A stretch of DNA of 64,000 bases, taken from contig NZ_LMCT01000001.1 in the NCBI RefSeq assembly GCF_001424875.1, positions 610,886-674,885 on the forward strand, read 5' to 3'. The translations under genes and the position numbers were made by a program. The notes under the pieces are model-generated. The model did not search any database. It was not told where the DNA came from and saw only the letters and a list, made by a program, of their open reading frames with translations. Every line of letters starts with the position of its first letter. Within the stretch, counting starts at the first letter, position 1. This DNA is from Kitasatospora sp. Root107. GTDB lineage: Bacteria > Actinomycetota > Actinomycetes > Streptomycetales > Streptomycetaceae. Below, piece after piece: positions 33,376-42,612 of the stretch.

Positions 33376-36300
33376 TCAGCGCTCGAAGTCCCGGGCCGCC
33401 AGCAGCTCGTAGGCACGGTCCGGCTCGGCCAGGGCGGCCAGGATCTCGAACCGGCGGTGCCACTGGCCGACCGACCAGGCCAGCCCGGCGGCCAGGCCCT
33501 CGGGGGTGGCCGCGTGCAACAGGCCGTGGACCGGCGGGATCTCGAACTCGTCGTCCTCGTCCGCGGCTTCGGCACCGTCCGGGTCGTAGGGCAACTCCGG
33601 GGCGGCAGCGGCGCGGTCCCAACGCCAGCCGATCGCCGCCTCGTCGCCGTCCGGGCCGACCACCAGCAGCTCGTCGTGCTCCTCGTAGACGGCGGGGCAG
33701 CCGGGCAGCAACTCCCGTACCACCGAGGGGGTCCGGTGCAGGGTGCCCTCGGAGAGCACCCGGCCGCCGGCCACCTCGCTGGCCAGCGAGACGTGCAGTC
33801 GCTCGGCCAGCTCCGGGGCCAGCTCGGGGGCGACCGGCAGCAGCGGGTACGGGTGCAGCAGCTCGACCAGGTCGGGGGCGTCCGCGACCACCGCGTCGGC
33901 GGCGTCCACCAGCACCGTGGTGTCGGGGCGGCGACCGGTCTCCGGGTCCATCGGCGGCACCGCCCTGACCACGTCCAAGGCCTCCACCCGGTCGGCCGGG
34001 ACGGTCGCCAACGCGCTGTGGATGCCGTGCAGCTGACGGTGCGACACGGTCGAGGCCGGATCGGTCAGCCGGTCCAGCAGCTCGTCCGGGCCGTGCGGTT
34101 CGGCGAGCAGCGCGGCCAGCGTGGTCCGCACCCCGAGGGCGTGCAGGAAGGTCTCGTCCAGGGTGGTGCGGGCCTCGTCGTAGAGGCCGCGCAGCAGCGG
34201 GTCGGCCCCGGCGGCGCGCAGGCCGGCGGGCTCCTTGCCGTCCAGCACGGGGTGGTCGCGCAGCCACCAGGCGGTGTACGGCGGCAGGTCGACGTAACTG
34301 CCGTTCGGCAGCAGGGTACGGACCGGGTTGACCACCGCCTCCCGGTACGGCGGCCGGGACAGCAGGGCCAGCGCTTCGGGCCAGGCGTCCTCGTCCACCA
34401 GGTCCAGGTCACGCACCGCGAGCAGCTCCGCGGCCACCGGCGGGACGCCCAACTCGCCGTTGTCGTCGGCGTGCAGGGCCTCCAGCGCGTCCTCGCACCA
34501 GTCGGCCAGGCCGTCCGGGGCCTCGTCCAGCAGACCGGTCGGGCGGCCGCCGGCCGCCCGGTCGGCGGGAGCGGTCGGGTCGAGCCGCTCCAGGTCGTCC
34601 GGGTCGAGCACCACGTCCTCGGCGCGGACCAGCACGAAACTGCTCAACGCCCCGGCCGCCGCCAGGACTTCGGGGCCCCAGCGCTCCAGCAGGTCCTCGT
34701 CCACGTACCCGGCGTCGTCGTCCCTGGCCAGCGCGGACAGCGGGGAGTCGGGCAGGATCAGCTCACCGGCCCTGGACAGCTCGCCCTCGTCGTCCGGCAG
34801 TGCCAGCCGGGCCAGCCAGCGGTGCTCGCCGGGGGTCGCCCCGGCGGCCTTGACCAGCCCCAGCACCGCGTCGGCCAGGTCGACGGCGGCGTCGAAGTCG
34901 TCCTCGCCGAGCTCCAGCGAACGGGCCACCGCAGCCCGCACCTCCGGGGTGTCCAGCACCCCGGCGGGGGTGGCGGTCCCGGCGCCGAGCTTCGCCAGCA
35001 GCGGGTGCGCCGCCTCCGGGTGGGCCAGCCGCAGGTCGAGCAGGCCGAGCGCGTCGGCCAGCGACTCGGGGTAGCCCTCGAAGCCGGCCCAGTCGGCCGC
35101 ATCGGAGGGCAGCAGCACCCGGCGCGGGCCGGTCACCGTACGGCCGTCCGCGAGCGGCACCGGCAGCGCGCCGAGCGACTCCGGGTCGGCGCCCATGAGC
35201 GCCGCGTACAGGTTGCGCCACCAGGCCGGCTCCCGCTCCAGGCCGCCGAGTTGGTCGACCACCTCGGCCAGCGGCACCCGGCGGACCGCGAGGACCCGCA
35301 GCTCGGTACGGCGCTCCAGGCCGGCCGGCAGCAGGCCGGGGAAGATCGGCGCCAGCGCCGCCACCACGTCCCGGTCGGCGCCTTCGAGCAGCGTGGCGTC
35401 CCGGGGCCGGAGTGCGGGGGTGCCCTCCTCCACCGGCGCCGGGTGCGGTAGGAACGGCGTGCCGGGCAGCCGGTGCAGGATCGCCGAGCGCAGCGCGTTG
35501 TCCAGCGCGCCGTCACCGAGCGGCCCCGGCACCAGGCCGAGCGACCCGAGGTCGCCGCCCCTGGCCCGCAGCAGGTCGGCGTACGCGTCCGCCGCGCGCT
35601 CGGTCAGGAAGTCGGCGAGCGGGCCCGGCGCGACATGACGGCGGGTCGAATCCAGCGGGTACCCGGCGATCAACAGGGCCGGTACGCCCAGCGGTTCGTC
35701 GCTCGGGGTCGGGGCGTGCACCACCGGGTCGGTGCGCAGCGGCTGCGGGGTGCCGTCCTCGGAGACCGGCACCGCCCAGGTCACCGACCAGTACGGGCGG
35801 GCGCGTTCCTCGGTCGGCCGGTCGGCCAGCAGCTCGGGCGCGGTGCTGCCGCTCCGGGTGACGGTCTGCCAACTGGTGCTGCGGTCGCCGTCGGTGAGGG
35901 TGACCGTGGTGATCCCCTCGGTGGGCGCCGGATCCGCCGAACGGGTCAGGGTCCGGACGCCGTCGGGCGTCTCGACCGTGACCTCGGCCAGGCCCGGCAG
36001 GGTGAGCAGCAGCGCGTCGTCGATCCCGGTCAGCAGACGGCGGGTCAGGTCCTCGGCGGCGGCGTCCCTGAGCGGGAGCACCACCACGGTGTCGTAGCCG
36101 GTCGGCGCGGCGCCCTCGGCCGGGAACGGCAGCCGCAGCAGCGGCACATGGCCCTCCCGGCGGCGCAGCTCCTCGGCCAGCTGGGGCCGCTCCTCGGTGA
36201 GCGCCTGAGCCTCGGTCAGCGACCAGCGGACCCCGCCGTGGGCCGAGAGCACGGCCGGTTCGTCGGTGACCGCGAGCACGGCGGCGAAGCCGACGCCGAA

Positions 36301-36669
36301 GCGGCCGACGGTGCGGGCCTCGTCGGTGCGCTTGGAGGAGGCCCGCAGCGTGGCCAGCGACTCGACGGCCGCCTCGTCCAGCGCGGCGCCGGTGTTGGCG
36401 GCGGCCAGCACGCCGTCCCGCAGGGTCAGCCGCAGGCGGCCGGGGCCGGTGCCGGTGCGGGCCGCCGCGTCGGCGGCGTTCTGCGCCAACTCGACGATCA
36501 GGCGGTCGCGGTAGCCGCCGAGGGCGAGCTCCTCCTCGGCGTTGGCGTCCTCCCGGAAGCGGGCCGGGGCGGCCGTCCAGGCGTCCAGGACCCGACGGCG
36601 CAGACCGGCCGTGTCGAAGGGGTCGGCCACCTGCTCGTCACTGCTGCCACCGATGATCCGAGGCTCCAC
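33376..36669 (-). CDS. Large sacsin/Hsp90-type GHKL ATPase-domain protein
   Basis: A 1097-aa protein. The first ~230 residues are a GHKL ATPase fold as in Hsp90 and sacsin: the N-box ELAQNAADAAART, the G1 box RFGVGFAAVLAVTDEP and a Thr/Ser-rich strand. The rest is very acidic and Leu/Asp/Pro-rich without a recognised domain, and near the end EEHDELLVVGPDGDEA precedes a Trp-rich segment. Such proteins are annotated as sacsin N-terminal ATPase-like and are thought to be chaperones, though untested in actinomycetes. GTG at 36669 (VEPRIIGGSS) is preceded by GGAAGG; earlier in-frame codons are implausible. Its promoter lies beside repeat copy 3. Antisense frames are shadows. Confidence 0.8.
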   Translation of the reverse strand: MEPRIIGGSSDEQVADPFDTAGLRRRVLDAWTAAPARFREDANAEEELALGGYRDRLIVELAQNAADAAARTGTGPGRLRLTLRDGVLAAANTGAALDEAAVESLATLRASSKRTDEARTVGRFGVGFAAVLAVTDEPAVLSAHGGVRWSLTEAQALTEERPQLAEELRRREGHVPLLRLPFPAEGAAPTGYDTVVVLPLRDAAAEDLTRRLLTGIDDALLLTLPGLAEVTVETPDGVRTLTRSADPAPTEGITTVTLTDGDRSTSWQTVTRSGSTAPELLADRPTEERARPYWSVTWAVPVSEDGTPQPLRTDPVVHAPTPSDEPLGVPALLIAGYPLDSTRRHVAPGPLADFLTERAADAYADLLRARGGDLGSLGLVPGPLGDGALDNALRSAILHRLPGTPFLPHPAPVEEGTPALRPRDATLLEGADRDVVAALAPIFPGLLPAGLERRTELRVLAVRRVPLAEVVDQLGGLEREPAWWRNLYAALMGADPESLGALPVPLADGRTVTGPRRVLLPSDAADWAGFEGYPESLADALGLLDLRLAHPEAAHPLLAKLGAGTATPAGVLDTPEVRAAVARSLELGEDDFDAAVDLADAVLGLVKAAGATPGEHRWLARLALPDDEGELSRAGELILPDSPLSALARDDDAGYVDEDLLERWGPEVLAAAGALSSFVLVRAEDVVLDPDDLERLDPTAPADRAAGGRPTGLLDEAPDGLADWCEDALEALHADDNGELGVPPVAAELLAVRDLDLVDEDAWPEALALLSRPPYREAVVNPVRTLLPNGSYVDLPPYTAWWLRDHPVLDGKEPAGLRAAGADPLLRGLYDEARTTLDETFLHALGVRTTLAALLAEPHGPDELLDRLTDPASTVSHRQLHGIHSALATVPADRVEALDVVRAVPPMDPETGRRPDTTVLVDAADAVVADAPDLVELLHPYPLLPVAPELAPELAERLHVSLASEVAGGRVLSEGTLHRTPSVVRELLPGCPAVYEEHDELLVVGPDGDEAAIGWRWDRAAAAPELPYDPDGAEAADEDDEFEIPPVHGLLHAATPEGLAAGLAWSVGQWHRRFEILAALAEPDRAYELLAARDFER

Positions 36670-36777
36670 TGCACTGCCGCCTTCCGCCGCCACCCTGGCC
36701 CTGCCGTACGGGGGCATTCTCCCCTGCCCGGACCGCGACTCCGCGCAGGGGCTTCGCAGGACGCTCGGTTGCACTAT

Positions 36778-36894
36778 CCAGGGGCTCGGGGAACTGCGAG
36801 GAGATCTGGCGCCGGGGTCACCTGCAAAAGTGCCTGACCGCCTACGTACGGATCACCTTGCAAGGGTCGGCGTCGCAGTTCCCCGAGCCCCTGG
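36778..36894 (-). repeat. Dispersed palindromic element, copy 3
   Basis: The element is 117 bp with 22-bp perfect inverted ends (36778-36799 with 36873-36894). It is in inverse orientation to copies 1 and 2: its complement carries GGTGATCCGT and GGTCAGGCACTTTTGC. It lies between the DUF3027 stop and the start of the sacsin-like gene, both on the minus strand, so it would end DUF3027 transcripts. The right flank GGCTGATGCCCGGAGG matches the flank of copy 1. Confidence 0.92.
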
Positions 36895-36921
36895 TGGCTG
36901 ATGCCCGGAGGGCAGCTGTGC

Positions 36922-37815
36922 CTAGGAGTGGCCGAGCTCCTCGGCCGGGGCGTCGGGTTCGACGGAGCCGCTGGTGCGGTCGGGGTGGAGCTGCATCGGC
37001 TCGATCTCCAGCTCGTCGAGGATCAGCTCGGACGGGGCCGGCGGGGCCGGGATGACCGCCGCCTCGGAGTGGCCGCCGCAGCCGTAGGCGAAGGAGACGA
37101 CCTGGCCGTCGGCCGGGCCGAACTCGTTGCCGCAGATGCCGAAGGCCTGCCCGAGCGAGCCGCCGATCGGGATCAGGAAGCCGCAGGTGTCGCAGTTGGC
37201 CGGGGCCGCCTGGGCCATCGGCGTCTGCGGACCGTGTGCGGTCTCCCAGCGGTCGGCGGCCAGGTGCAGGCCGATCCGGGACAGCACCCGGGGGCGGCCG
37301 AGGCCGAGCTCCCCGGCGACGGCGCTGATCTGGGCCCGGGCCGGGCTGGGCTGGAGGCCGGGGTCGGTGACGACCAGGTCCTCGGTCTCGTCCAGGGCGG
37401 CCACCGAGTTCGGGGCGGGCTCGTCCTCGCCGGACCAGCCCGGCTCCAGCCGGAGGTCGTCCGCGTCGGTCGGCAGCAGGTCGCCGGGGCCCATGTCACC
37501 GGGACGCAGGCGCTGGCTCCACGGCACCCACTGCGGTGCGAGCACCGCGTCGGGGCCGGGCAGCAGCACCGTCTCGTCCAGCGTGACGTTCTTCGCCCGG
37601 GGCGCGCGGGCCACCGTCACGGCCCAGTGCCAGCCGCGGTAGGCCGCGTCCAGGCACTCGAACGTATGGGTGACGACCCGCTCGCCGTCGGCGCGGACAC
37701 CGAGGTGCGCCCCTACGGCCTCCGGGCCGACCGCCTCGGCGGCGGCCTGACGGGCGATCTCGACGGCCTCGGCACAGAGCCGGTCGGGGGTACGGCTTCG
37801 CATCGCAGCACTCAC
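36922..37815 (-). CDS. DUF3027 family protein
   Basis: A 297-aa protein with two parts: an N-terminal domain (about 1-115, DRLCAEAVEIARQAAAEAVGPEAVGAHLGVRADGERVVTHTFEC) and a C-terminal zinc-ribbon-like segment with NCDTCGFLIPIGG and FGICGNEFGPADGQVVSFAYGCGGHS, giving a probable four-Cys metal site. It matches DUF3027, an actinobacterial family of unknown role. GTG at 37815 (VSAAMRSRTPDRL) follows GGGAGAG; ATG 37803 is the alternative. It diverges from the MFS gene over about 300 bases. Confidence 0.85.
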   Translation of the reverse strand: MSAAMRSRTPDRLCAEAVEIARQAAAEAVGPEAVGAHLGVRADGERVVTHTFECLDAAYRGWHWAVTVARAPRAKNVTLDETVLLPGPDAVLAPQWVPWSQRLRPGDMGPGDLLPTDADDLRLEPGWSGEDEPAPNSVAALDETEDLVVTDPGLQPSPARAQISAVAGELGLGRPRVLSRIGLHLAADRWETAHGPQTPMAQAAPANCDTCGFLIPIGGSLGQAFGICGNEFGPADGQVVSFAYGCGGHSEAAVIPAPPAPSELILDELEIEPMQLHPDRTSGSVEPDAPAEELGHS

Positions 37816-38120
37816 GGCGTCGATTCTCTCCCAAGTTCTGTAGCCTGCGGCCCATTTGCCCACGGTCCGTCAGCTGCTGGACCCGCGCGGTCCTGCCAGG
37901 AGCTCCGGTCCGGTGGGCACCGTCTCTCTTATCATTCTGCGGTACCTGCGCCTGTCCGCTGACCGGCCGCGCCGCCCGCTGGGCAGTGCACGCGCGTAGT
38001 GCAGGCTACCCGCCGGTCGGCCACCCGGGACAGTCCGGCTTGGAGGCGGGTCAGGTCAAGTCGTGGTGATCATGGAGATCCCCCGCGTTGTATGGGCGAA
38101 TCTCGGGCAGGATTGGCTAC

Positions 38121-39608
38121 GTGGCGGACGAGATCCCGTCGCGGCCCGAAGGCGCGGGACCGGAGCAACCCGGCCCGTCGGCACCGGTGTCACGACAGCC
38201 CAACCCCGTCCCCTCGGCGAGCGACAGCGGGCCGCCGCCGGTGGGTGGACCGACGCCGCCCCGCCGGAACCTGTTGGTACGCGGTGCCTCCTCGGCCGGT
38301 CTGCGCACCGGCCGGGTGGTGCACGGCACCGGCCGCCGGATCCGACGCGCCACCGCGGCCGAGGGCGCCGGTGAATCCGGCCTCGCCAAGTTGATCGAAC
38401 TGCACGCGCTGAACTCCTTCGGCGACATGCTGATCACGATCGCGCTGGCCTCCACCGTCTTCTTCTCGGTCCCCACCGGCGAGGCCCGGGGACGGGTCGC
38501 GCTCTACCTGCTGGTCACCATGGCGCCGTTCGCGCTGCTCGCCCCGGTGATCGGCCCGCTGCTCGACCGGATGCCGCAGGGCCGCCGGTCCGCGATAGCG
38601 ATCTCGATGCTGGCCCGCGCGGTCCTGGCGTGGACCATGGCCGGTCCGGTGATCAACGGCGGGCTGACGCTCTATCCCGCCGCGCTCGGGGTACTGGTCG
38701 CCTCCAAGGCGTACGGGGTGGTGCGCAGCGTCGTGGTGCCCCGGCTGCTGCCACCCCGGCTCTCCCTGGTGAAGGCCAACTCCCGGGTCACGCTGGCCGG
38801 TCTGCTGGCCGGAATGGTGGCCGCAGGGGTAGGTGGCCTGCTCCATCTGATCGGGCCCGCCTGGCCGCTGCGAGGGGCCTTCCTGGTCTTCGTGGTGGGC
38901 ACCCTGATGGCTTTTCACCTGCCGCACAAGGTGGACTCCGCGAAGGGCGAGCAGCGGGCCGTGCTGCACTCCGAGGAGCACCTGACCGGCGAGGAGCACC
39001 GCCGCAGGCCGGACAAGGCCCGGCTGCGGACGGTCGGCCCCTCGGTGATCCTCGCCCTCCGGGCGGTGGCCTCGCTGCGGGCGCTGGTCGGCTTCCTGGT
39101 GATGTTCCTGGCCTTCCTGCTCCGGGACGACCCGGTCGGCGGGCTGCAGCCGACCGTGACGATCGGGGTGGTGGCGGCCTGCGCGGGCGGCGGCAACGCG
39201 CTCGGTTCGATCCTCGGTTCCTGGCTGCGGACCCGGAGCTCCGAGCTGATCGTCACCGCCAGCCTGCTGGTCGCCACGGTCGCGGCCGGGGCGGCTGCGC
39301 TCTGGTACGGGCTGCTGACGGTGGGTCTGGTCGCGGCGGCGGCCGGGGCCGCGGCCTCGCTGGGGAAGCTGGCACTGGACGCGCTGATCCAGCGGGACGT
39401 ACCGGAGGCGGTCAGGACCTCCGCCTTCGCCCGGTCCGAGACGCTGCTCCAGCTCTGCTGGGTGGCTGGCGGAGCGCTGGGGATCACCCTGCCGCTGAAC
39501 GGCTCGCTCGGGCTGTGGACGGCGACCGGGCTGCTCCTGATCCCGCTGGTCTGGACGCTCTGGTCGCTGGTCCGGCTCGGCCCGCACCAGGCACCCCGGA
39601 CTGCCTAG
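38121..39608 (+). CDS. MFS transporter
   Basis: A 495-aa major facilitator protein with a disordered ~95-residue N-terminus followed by about 12 TM helices (from LIELHALNSFGDMLITIALASTVFF). The family corresponds to the conserved actinobacterial permease found beside DUF2771 and DUF3027 genes; substrate unknown. GTG at 38121: CAGGAT (38108-38113) lies 7 nt upstream and no good ribosome site is seen, so it may be leaderless. It is followed 67 bases later by the DUF2771 gene on the same strand. Confidence 0.87.
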   Translation: MADEIPSRPEGAGPEQPGPSAPVSRQPNPVPSASDSGPPPVGGPTPPRRNLLVRGASSAGLRTGRVVHGTGRRIRRATAAEGAGESGLAKLIELHALNSFGDMLITIALASTVFFSVPTGEARGRVALYLLVTMAPFALLAPVIGPLLDRMPQGRRSAIAISMLARAVLAWTMAGPVINGGLTLYPAALGVLVASKAYGVVRSVVVPRLLPPRLSLVKANSRVTLAGLLAGMVAAGVGGLLHLIGPAWPLRGAFLVFVVGTLMAFHLPHKVDSAKGEQRAVLHSEEHLTGEEHRRRPDKARLRTVGPSVILALRAVASLRALVGFLVMFLAFLLRDDPVGGLQPTVTIGVVAACAGGGNALGSILGSWLRTRSSELIVTASLLVATVAAGAAALWYGLLTVGLVAAAAGAAASLGKLALDALIQRDVPEAVRTSAFARSETLLQLCWVAGGALGITLPLNGSLGLWTATGLLLIPLVWTLWSLVRLGPHQAPRTA

Positions 39609-39675
39609 ACCGGCCGTAGGGCATTCGGGCGACCCCGGAGTTTGCTGATCGGGTCAGGCCGGTAGCCTCTAGCCC

Positions 39676-40248
39676 ATGAGCCTCAGCACCCGTGTCATCG
39701 CCGCCGTCGGCGCCGTTGTCGTGATCGCCGCCGGCACGGTCGGCGCCTCCGTTGCGATCGCCCGTGGCGAGGACGCACCAAGGGGAAAGCTCGCCACCCT
39801 GGTGGTCGGCACCTCCTCCATCCACTCCGAGCCGTTCGGCAAGTTCTGCTACAACGACGGCAAGCCGCTGAGTGAGGAATCCCAGGGGGCCTGCCAGAAG
39901 AGCGCCGCCGAGGCGTTCGAGAAGGGCACCCTGCCCAGCCTCGACGTGACCACCGCCGACAAGGTCGGCGTCGGCGTCGACCCGAAGGTGGCGGAGAAGG
40001 GCTGGTTCGCCTTCACCGACGGTGGGCAGCAGCAGCGCGCCACGCTGGCCGCGACCCGTACCGATTCGACCTTCTCCGGTCTGCTTCCGGCCTCGGGCCT
40101 GCTGGCCGCCACCGAGAAGACCAAGGTGACCGTGGTCGAGGCGAACGAGAAGACCGGCGACATCATCGGCGTCTGGTACTTCCAGCTCAAGAACAAGGAC
40201 GCCGTCGGCGAGCAGCCCGCCGCGCAGCAGCAGCAGCAGGAGCAGTAG
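39676..40248 (+). CDS. DUF2771 membrane-anchored or secreted protein
   Basis: A 190-aa protein with an N-terminal hydrophobic segment (residues 6-28, TRVIAAVGAVVVIAAGTVGASVAIA) that is a signal peptide or anchor, then a soluble domain with two Cys (FCYNDGKPLSEESQGACQKS) likely to form a disulfide, and a Gln-rich tail. It fits DUF2771, which is known only as an exported actinobacterial protein. TAGCCT (39663-39668) is 7 nt before the ATG, a leaderless signature. Its stop is 2 bases before the mqnB GTG, so it is co-transcribed with the menaquinone genes. Confidence 0.85.
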   Translation: MSLSTRVIAAVGAVVVIAAGTVGASVAIARGEDAPRGKLATLVVGTSSIHSEPFGKFCYNDGKPLSEESQGACQKSAAEAFEKGTLPSLDVTTADKVGVGVDPKVAEKGWFAFTDGGQQQRATLAATRTDSTFSGLLPASGLLAATEKTKVTVVEANEKTGDIIGVWYFQLKNKDAVGEQPAAQQQQQEQ

Positions 40249-40250
40249 GG

Positions 40251-40991
40251 GTGACGCGGCCCCCAGGCGGCGACGCGCGGCCGGGTACCCCCCGGCTGCT
40301 CGTCGCCGTTGCCGTTCAGGCGGAGGCCGAAGCGGTGCTGCGCGGGCTGCGGGACGGCGCCCGGCCGGTGCCGCTGGACGTCGGTGAGCTGCGCCGCAGT
40401 GAGCACGCCTCGGGCACCGAGGTGGACGTCCTGGTGGCCGGGGTCGGCCCGACGGCGGCCGCCGTCTCGGTGGCCGCCGTGCTGGCGGCGCACCCGTACG
40501 ACCTGGTGATCTCGGCCGGGATCGCCGGTGGCTTCGTCCCCCGGGCGCCGATCGCGGCGATCGTGCTGGCCGAGGAGATCGTGGTCGCCGACCTGGGCGC
40601 GCAGACCCCCGAGGGCTTCCGGGACGTGACCGAGCTCGGCTTCGGCCGGATCAGGTACACCCCGCCGTCCGGCGCCGTCCGGCTGGCCGCCGACGCGCTG
40701 GACGCCGCCACCGGCACCGTACTGACGGTCTCCACCGTGACCGGCAGCGCCGAGCGGGCGGCCGAGCTGACGGCCCGCCACCCGCACGCGGTCGCGGAGG
40801 CGATGGAGGGTTACGGAGTGTCGCAGGCGGCGGAGCGGTACGGCGTACCGATGCTGGAGCTGCGCACCGTCTCCAACCCGGTGGGGCCCCGGGACCGGGC
40901 GGCCTGGCGGATCGGCGAGGCGCTGGGCGCGCTGGAGCGAGCGTTCGTTCTACTCCCCTACCGGGAGCTGATCCAGGAGGTCGCCCGATGA
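40251..40991 (+). CDS. mqnB: Futalosine hydrolase
   Basis: A 246-aa nucleosidase of the purine nucleoside phosphorylase-like fold that removes hypoxanthine from futalosine in the alternative menaquinone pathway. Landmarks are LLVAVAVQAEAEAVLRG at the start, ISAGIAGGF (base-binding loop), the catalytic AEAMEGYGVSQAAERYGVPMLELRTVSNPVGPRDR block. GTG at 40251. The last codons overlap mqnD by 4 bp, giving translational coupling. The gene pair matches the streptomycete mqnB-mqnD arrangement. Confidence 0.92.
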   Translation: MTRPPGGDARPGTPRLLVAVAVQAEAEAVLRGLRDGARPVPLDVGELRRSEHASGTEVDVLVAGVGPTAAAVSVAAVLAAHPYDLVISAGIAGGFVPRAPIAAIVLAEEIVVADLGAQTPEGFRDVTELGFGRIRYTPPSGAVRLAADALDAATGTVLTVSTVTGSAERAAELTARHPHAVAEAMEGYGVSQAAERYGVPMLELRTVSNPVGPRDRAAWRIGEALGALERAFVLLPYRELIQEVAR

Positions 40992-41830
40992 CCCTGCAGG
41001 TCGCCTACTCCCCCTGCCCGAACGACACCTTCGTCTTCCATGCCTGGGCACACGGTCTGGTGCCGGGCGCCGAGGCGCCCGAGGTGACCTTCGCGGACAT
41101 CGACATCACCAACGGCCTCGCCGAACGCGGGGAACTGGACCTGCTGAAGATCAGCTACGGCCAGCTGCCCTGGGTGCTGGACGAGTACGCGCTGCTGCCC
41201 TGCGGCGGCGCCCTGGGCCGGGGCTGCGGCCCGCTGGTGCTGACCCGGGAGACGGGCGAGGCCGCCGGTCTGACCGGTCGTACGGTCGCGGTGCCGAGCG
41301 AGCGCTCCACCGCCTACCTGCTGTTCCGGCTCTGGGCGGCGAACGCGGTGCCCGGCGGCTTCGGCAAGATCGTGGTGCTGCCGTTCCACGAGATCATGCC
41401 CGCCGTCCGGGACGGCCGGGTGGATGCCGGGCTGGTGATCCACGAGGCCCGCTTCACCTACCAGCAGTACGGCCTGCACCGGCTCGCCGACATGGGCGAG
41501 GCCTGGGAGCAGGAGACCGGCCTGCCGATCCCGCTCGGCGCCATCGTGGCCCGCAGGTCGCTCGGCCGCGAGCGGCTGGACGAGCTGGCGGCCACCATCC
41601 GCAGCTCGGTCAGGATGGCCTGGGACGACCCCGAGGCATCCCGGAAGTACGTGCTGGCGCACGCGCAGGAGATGGACCCGGCGGTGGCGGACCAGCACAT
41701 CGGCCTGTACGTCAACGAGTTCACCGCCGACCTGGGCGAGGCCGGCTACGCCGCCGTCCGCGGCCTGCTCACCCGGGCCGCCGCCGAGGGGCTGGTGCCC
41801 GCCATCGGCCCGGGTGCGCTGGAGTTCTGA
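40988..41830 (+). CDS. mqnD: 1,4-dihydroxy-6-naphthoate synthase
   Basis: A 280-aa MqnD, a periplasmic-binding-protein-like enzyme that converts cyclic dehypoxanthine futalosine to 1,4-dihydroxy-6-naphthoate in the futalosine menaquinone pathway. The start LQVAYSPCPNDTFVFHAWAHGLV and DLLKISYGQLPWVLDEYALLPCGGALGRGCGPLVL are family signatures, and the conserved His is in VIHEARFTYQQYGL. ATG at 40988 overlaps the mqnB stop (ATGA). mqnA and mqnC are not in this window. Confidence 0.94.
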   Translation: MTLQVAYSPCPNDTFVFHAWAHGLVPGAEAPEVTFADIDITNGLAERGELDLLKISYGQLPWVLDEYALLPCGGALGRGCGPLVLTRETGEAAGLTGRTVAVPSERSTAYLLFRLWAANAVPGGFGKIVVLPFHEIMPAVRDGRVDAGLVIHEARFTYQQYGLHRLADMGEAWEQETGLPIPLGAIVARRSLGRERLDELAATIRSSVRMAWDDPEASRKYVLAHAQEMDPAVADQHIGLYVNEFTADLGEAGYAAVRGLLTRAAAEGLVPAIGPGALEF

Positions 41831-41846
41831 GGGTGGGTCAACCGCC

Positions 41847-42230
41847 TCAGACGTCGAACTGGTCCGCCACCCCGCGCAGCAGGGCGGCGAGCTTCTCACC
41901 GGTCGGCTTGGCCGGGTAGCGGTTGTGCTGGAGGCCGGCGAGCACCGCGTCCAGCGTGGTGATCAGGTCCTGCACGATCGGTGCCATGTCGTCCGCGCTC
42001 TTGCGCTGGGCGGCGGCCACCGAGGGCAGCGCCTCCAGCAGCGTGACCGACATCGCCTGGTCGCCCCGGTGCCCGGCCACCACGCCGAACTCGACCCGCT
42101 GCCCCGGCCGGAGCGCGGTCACCCCGGCGGGCAGTGCCTTGGTGTGCACGAAGACGTCGCCGCCGTCGTCGCGCGACAGGAAGCCGAAGCCCTTCGTCTC
42201 GTTGAACCACTTGACCTGGCCGGTGGGCAT
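41847..42230 (-). CDS. Cold-shock domain protein with C-terminal extension
   Basis: A 127-aa protein: a cold-shock RNA/DNA-chaperone domain (residues 1-~65) with RNP1 KGFGFL and RNP2 VFVHTKAL, then about 60 residues of helical extension (SVAAAQRKSADDMAPIVQDLITTLDAVLAGLQHNRYPAKPTGEKL). The extended type is usual in actinobacteria; simple CspA-like proteins are about 67 aa. ATG at 42230. The upstream 380 bases have no gene and would give a long leader, as in cold-shock mRNAs elsewhere. It converges on mqnD with a 16-base gap. Confidence 0.93.
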   Translation of the reverse strand: MPTGQVKWFNETKGFGFLSRDDGGDVFVHTKALPAGVTALRPGQRVEFGVVAGHRGDQAMSVTLLEALPSVAAAQRKSADDMAPIVQDLITTLDAVLAGLQHNRYPAKPTGEKLAALLRGVADQFDV

Positions 42231-42612
42231 CTCGAAAAGTCCTCGTGTGGGTGCGGGGAGACCCCGGCCGTGGGCCGGGGATCACCGGGGTGGATGACGA
42301 GCCGACCGCGCTGGGGCGTCAGGTCGGGCTCGGGGTCAGCAGCCTAATGATCCGTCAGTGCCTCACCGGCACGCAGCCGGTTTCTCGTACGGCGTTCTGA
42401 CGCACCTGGCACTGCCCGACCAGGGCCTGGCGCGGCCAGGCAGCGGCTGAGCGCTCGGCACTGACGACACCCCCGATCAGGACGGCGGGGCAACCGGACG
42501 GCCCCGTGCGAAGGCTGCATACCCTGACCACCTGCGGGCCGAAACTTTCCGTCCCCGAGGAACTGCGCGCTGTGACGAACCCCCGGATCGGCGCAGGTCG
42601 GGAGAGTGCGGC
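42231..42612. other. Non-coding region upstream of the cold-shock gene
   Basis: These 382 bases separate the cold-shock start and the stop of the esterase gene, both minus-strand. No coding frame is convincing. The part nearest the cold-shock gene (about 42231-42340) is the probable 5' leader; I see no clear cold-box consensus or riboswitch. Confidence 0.4.
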
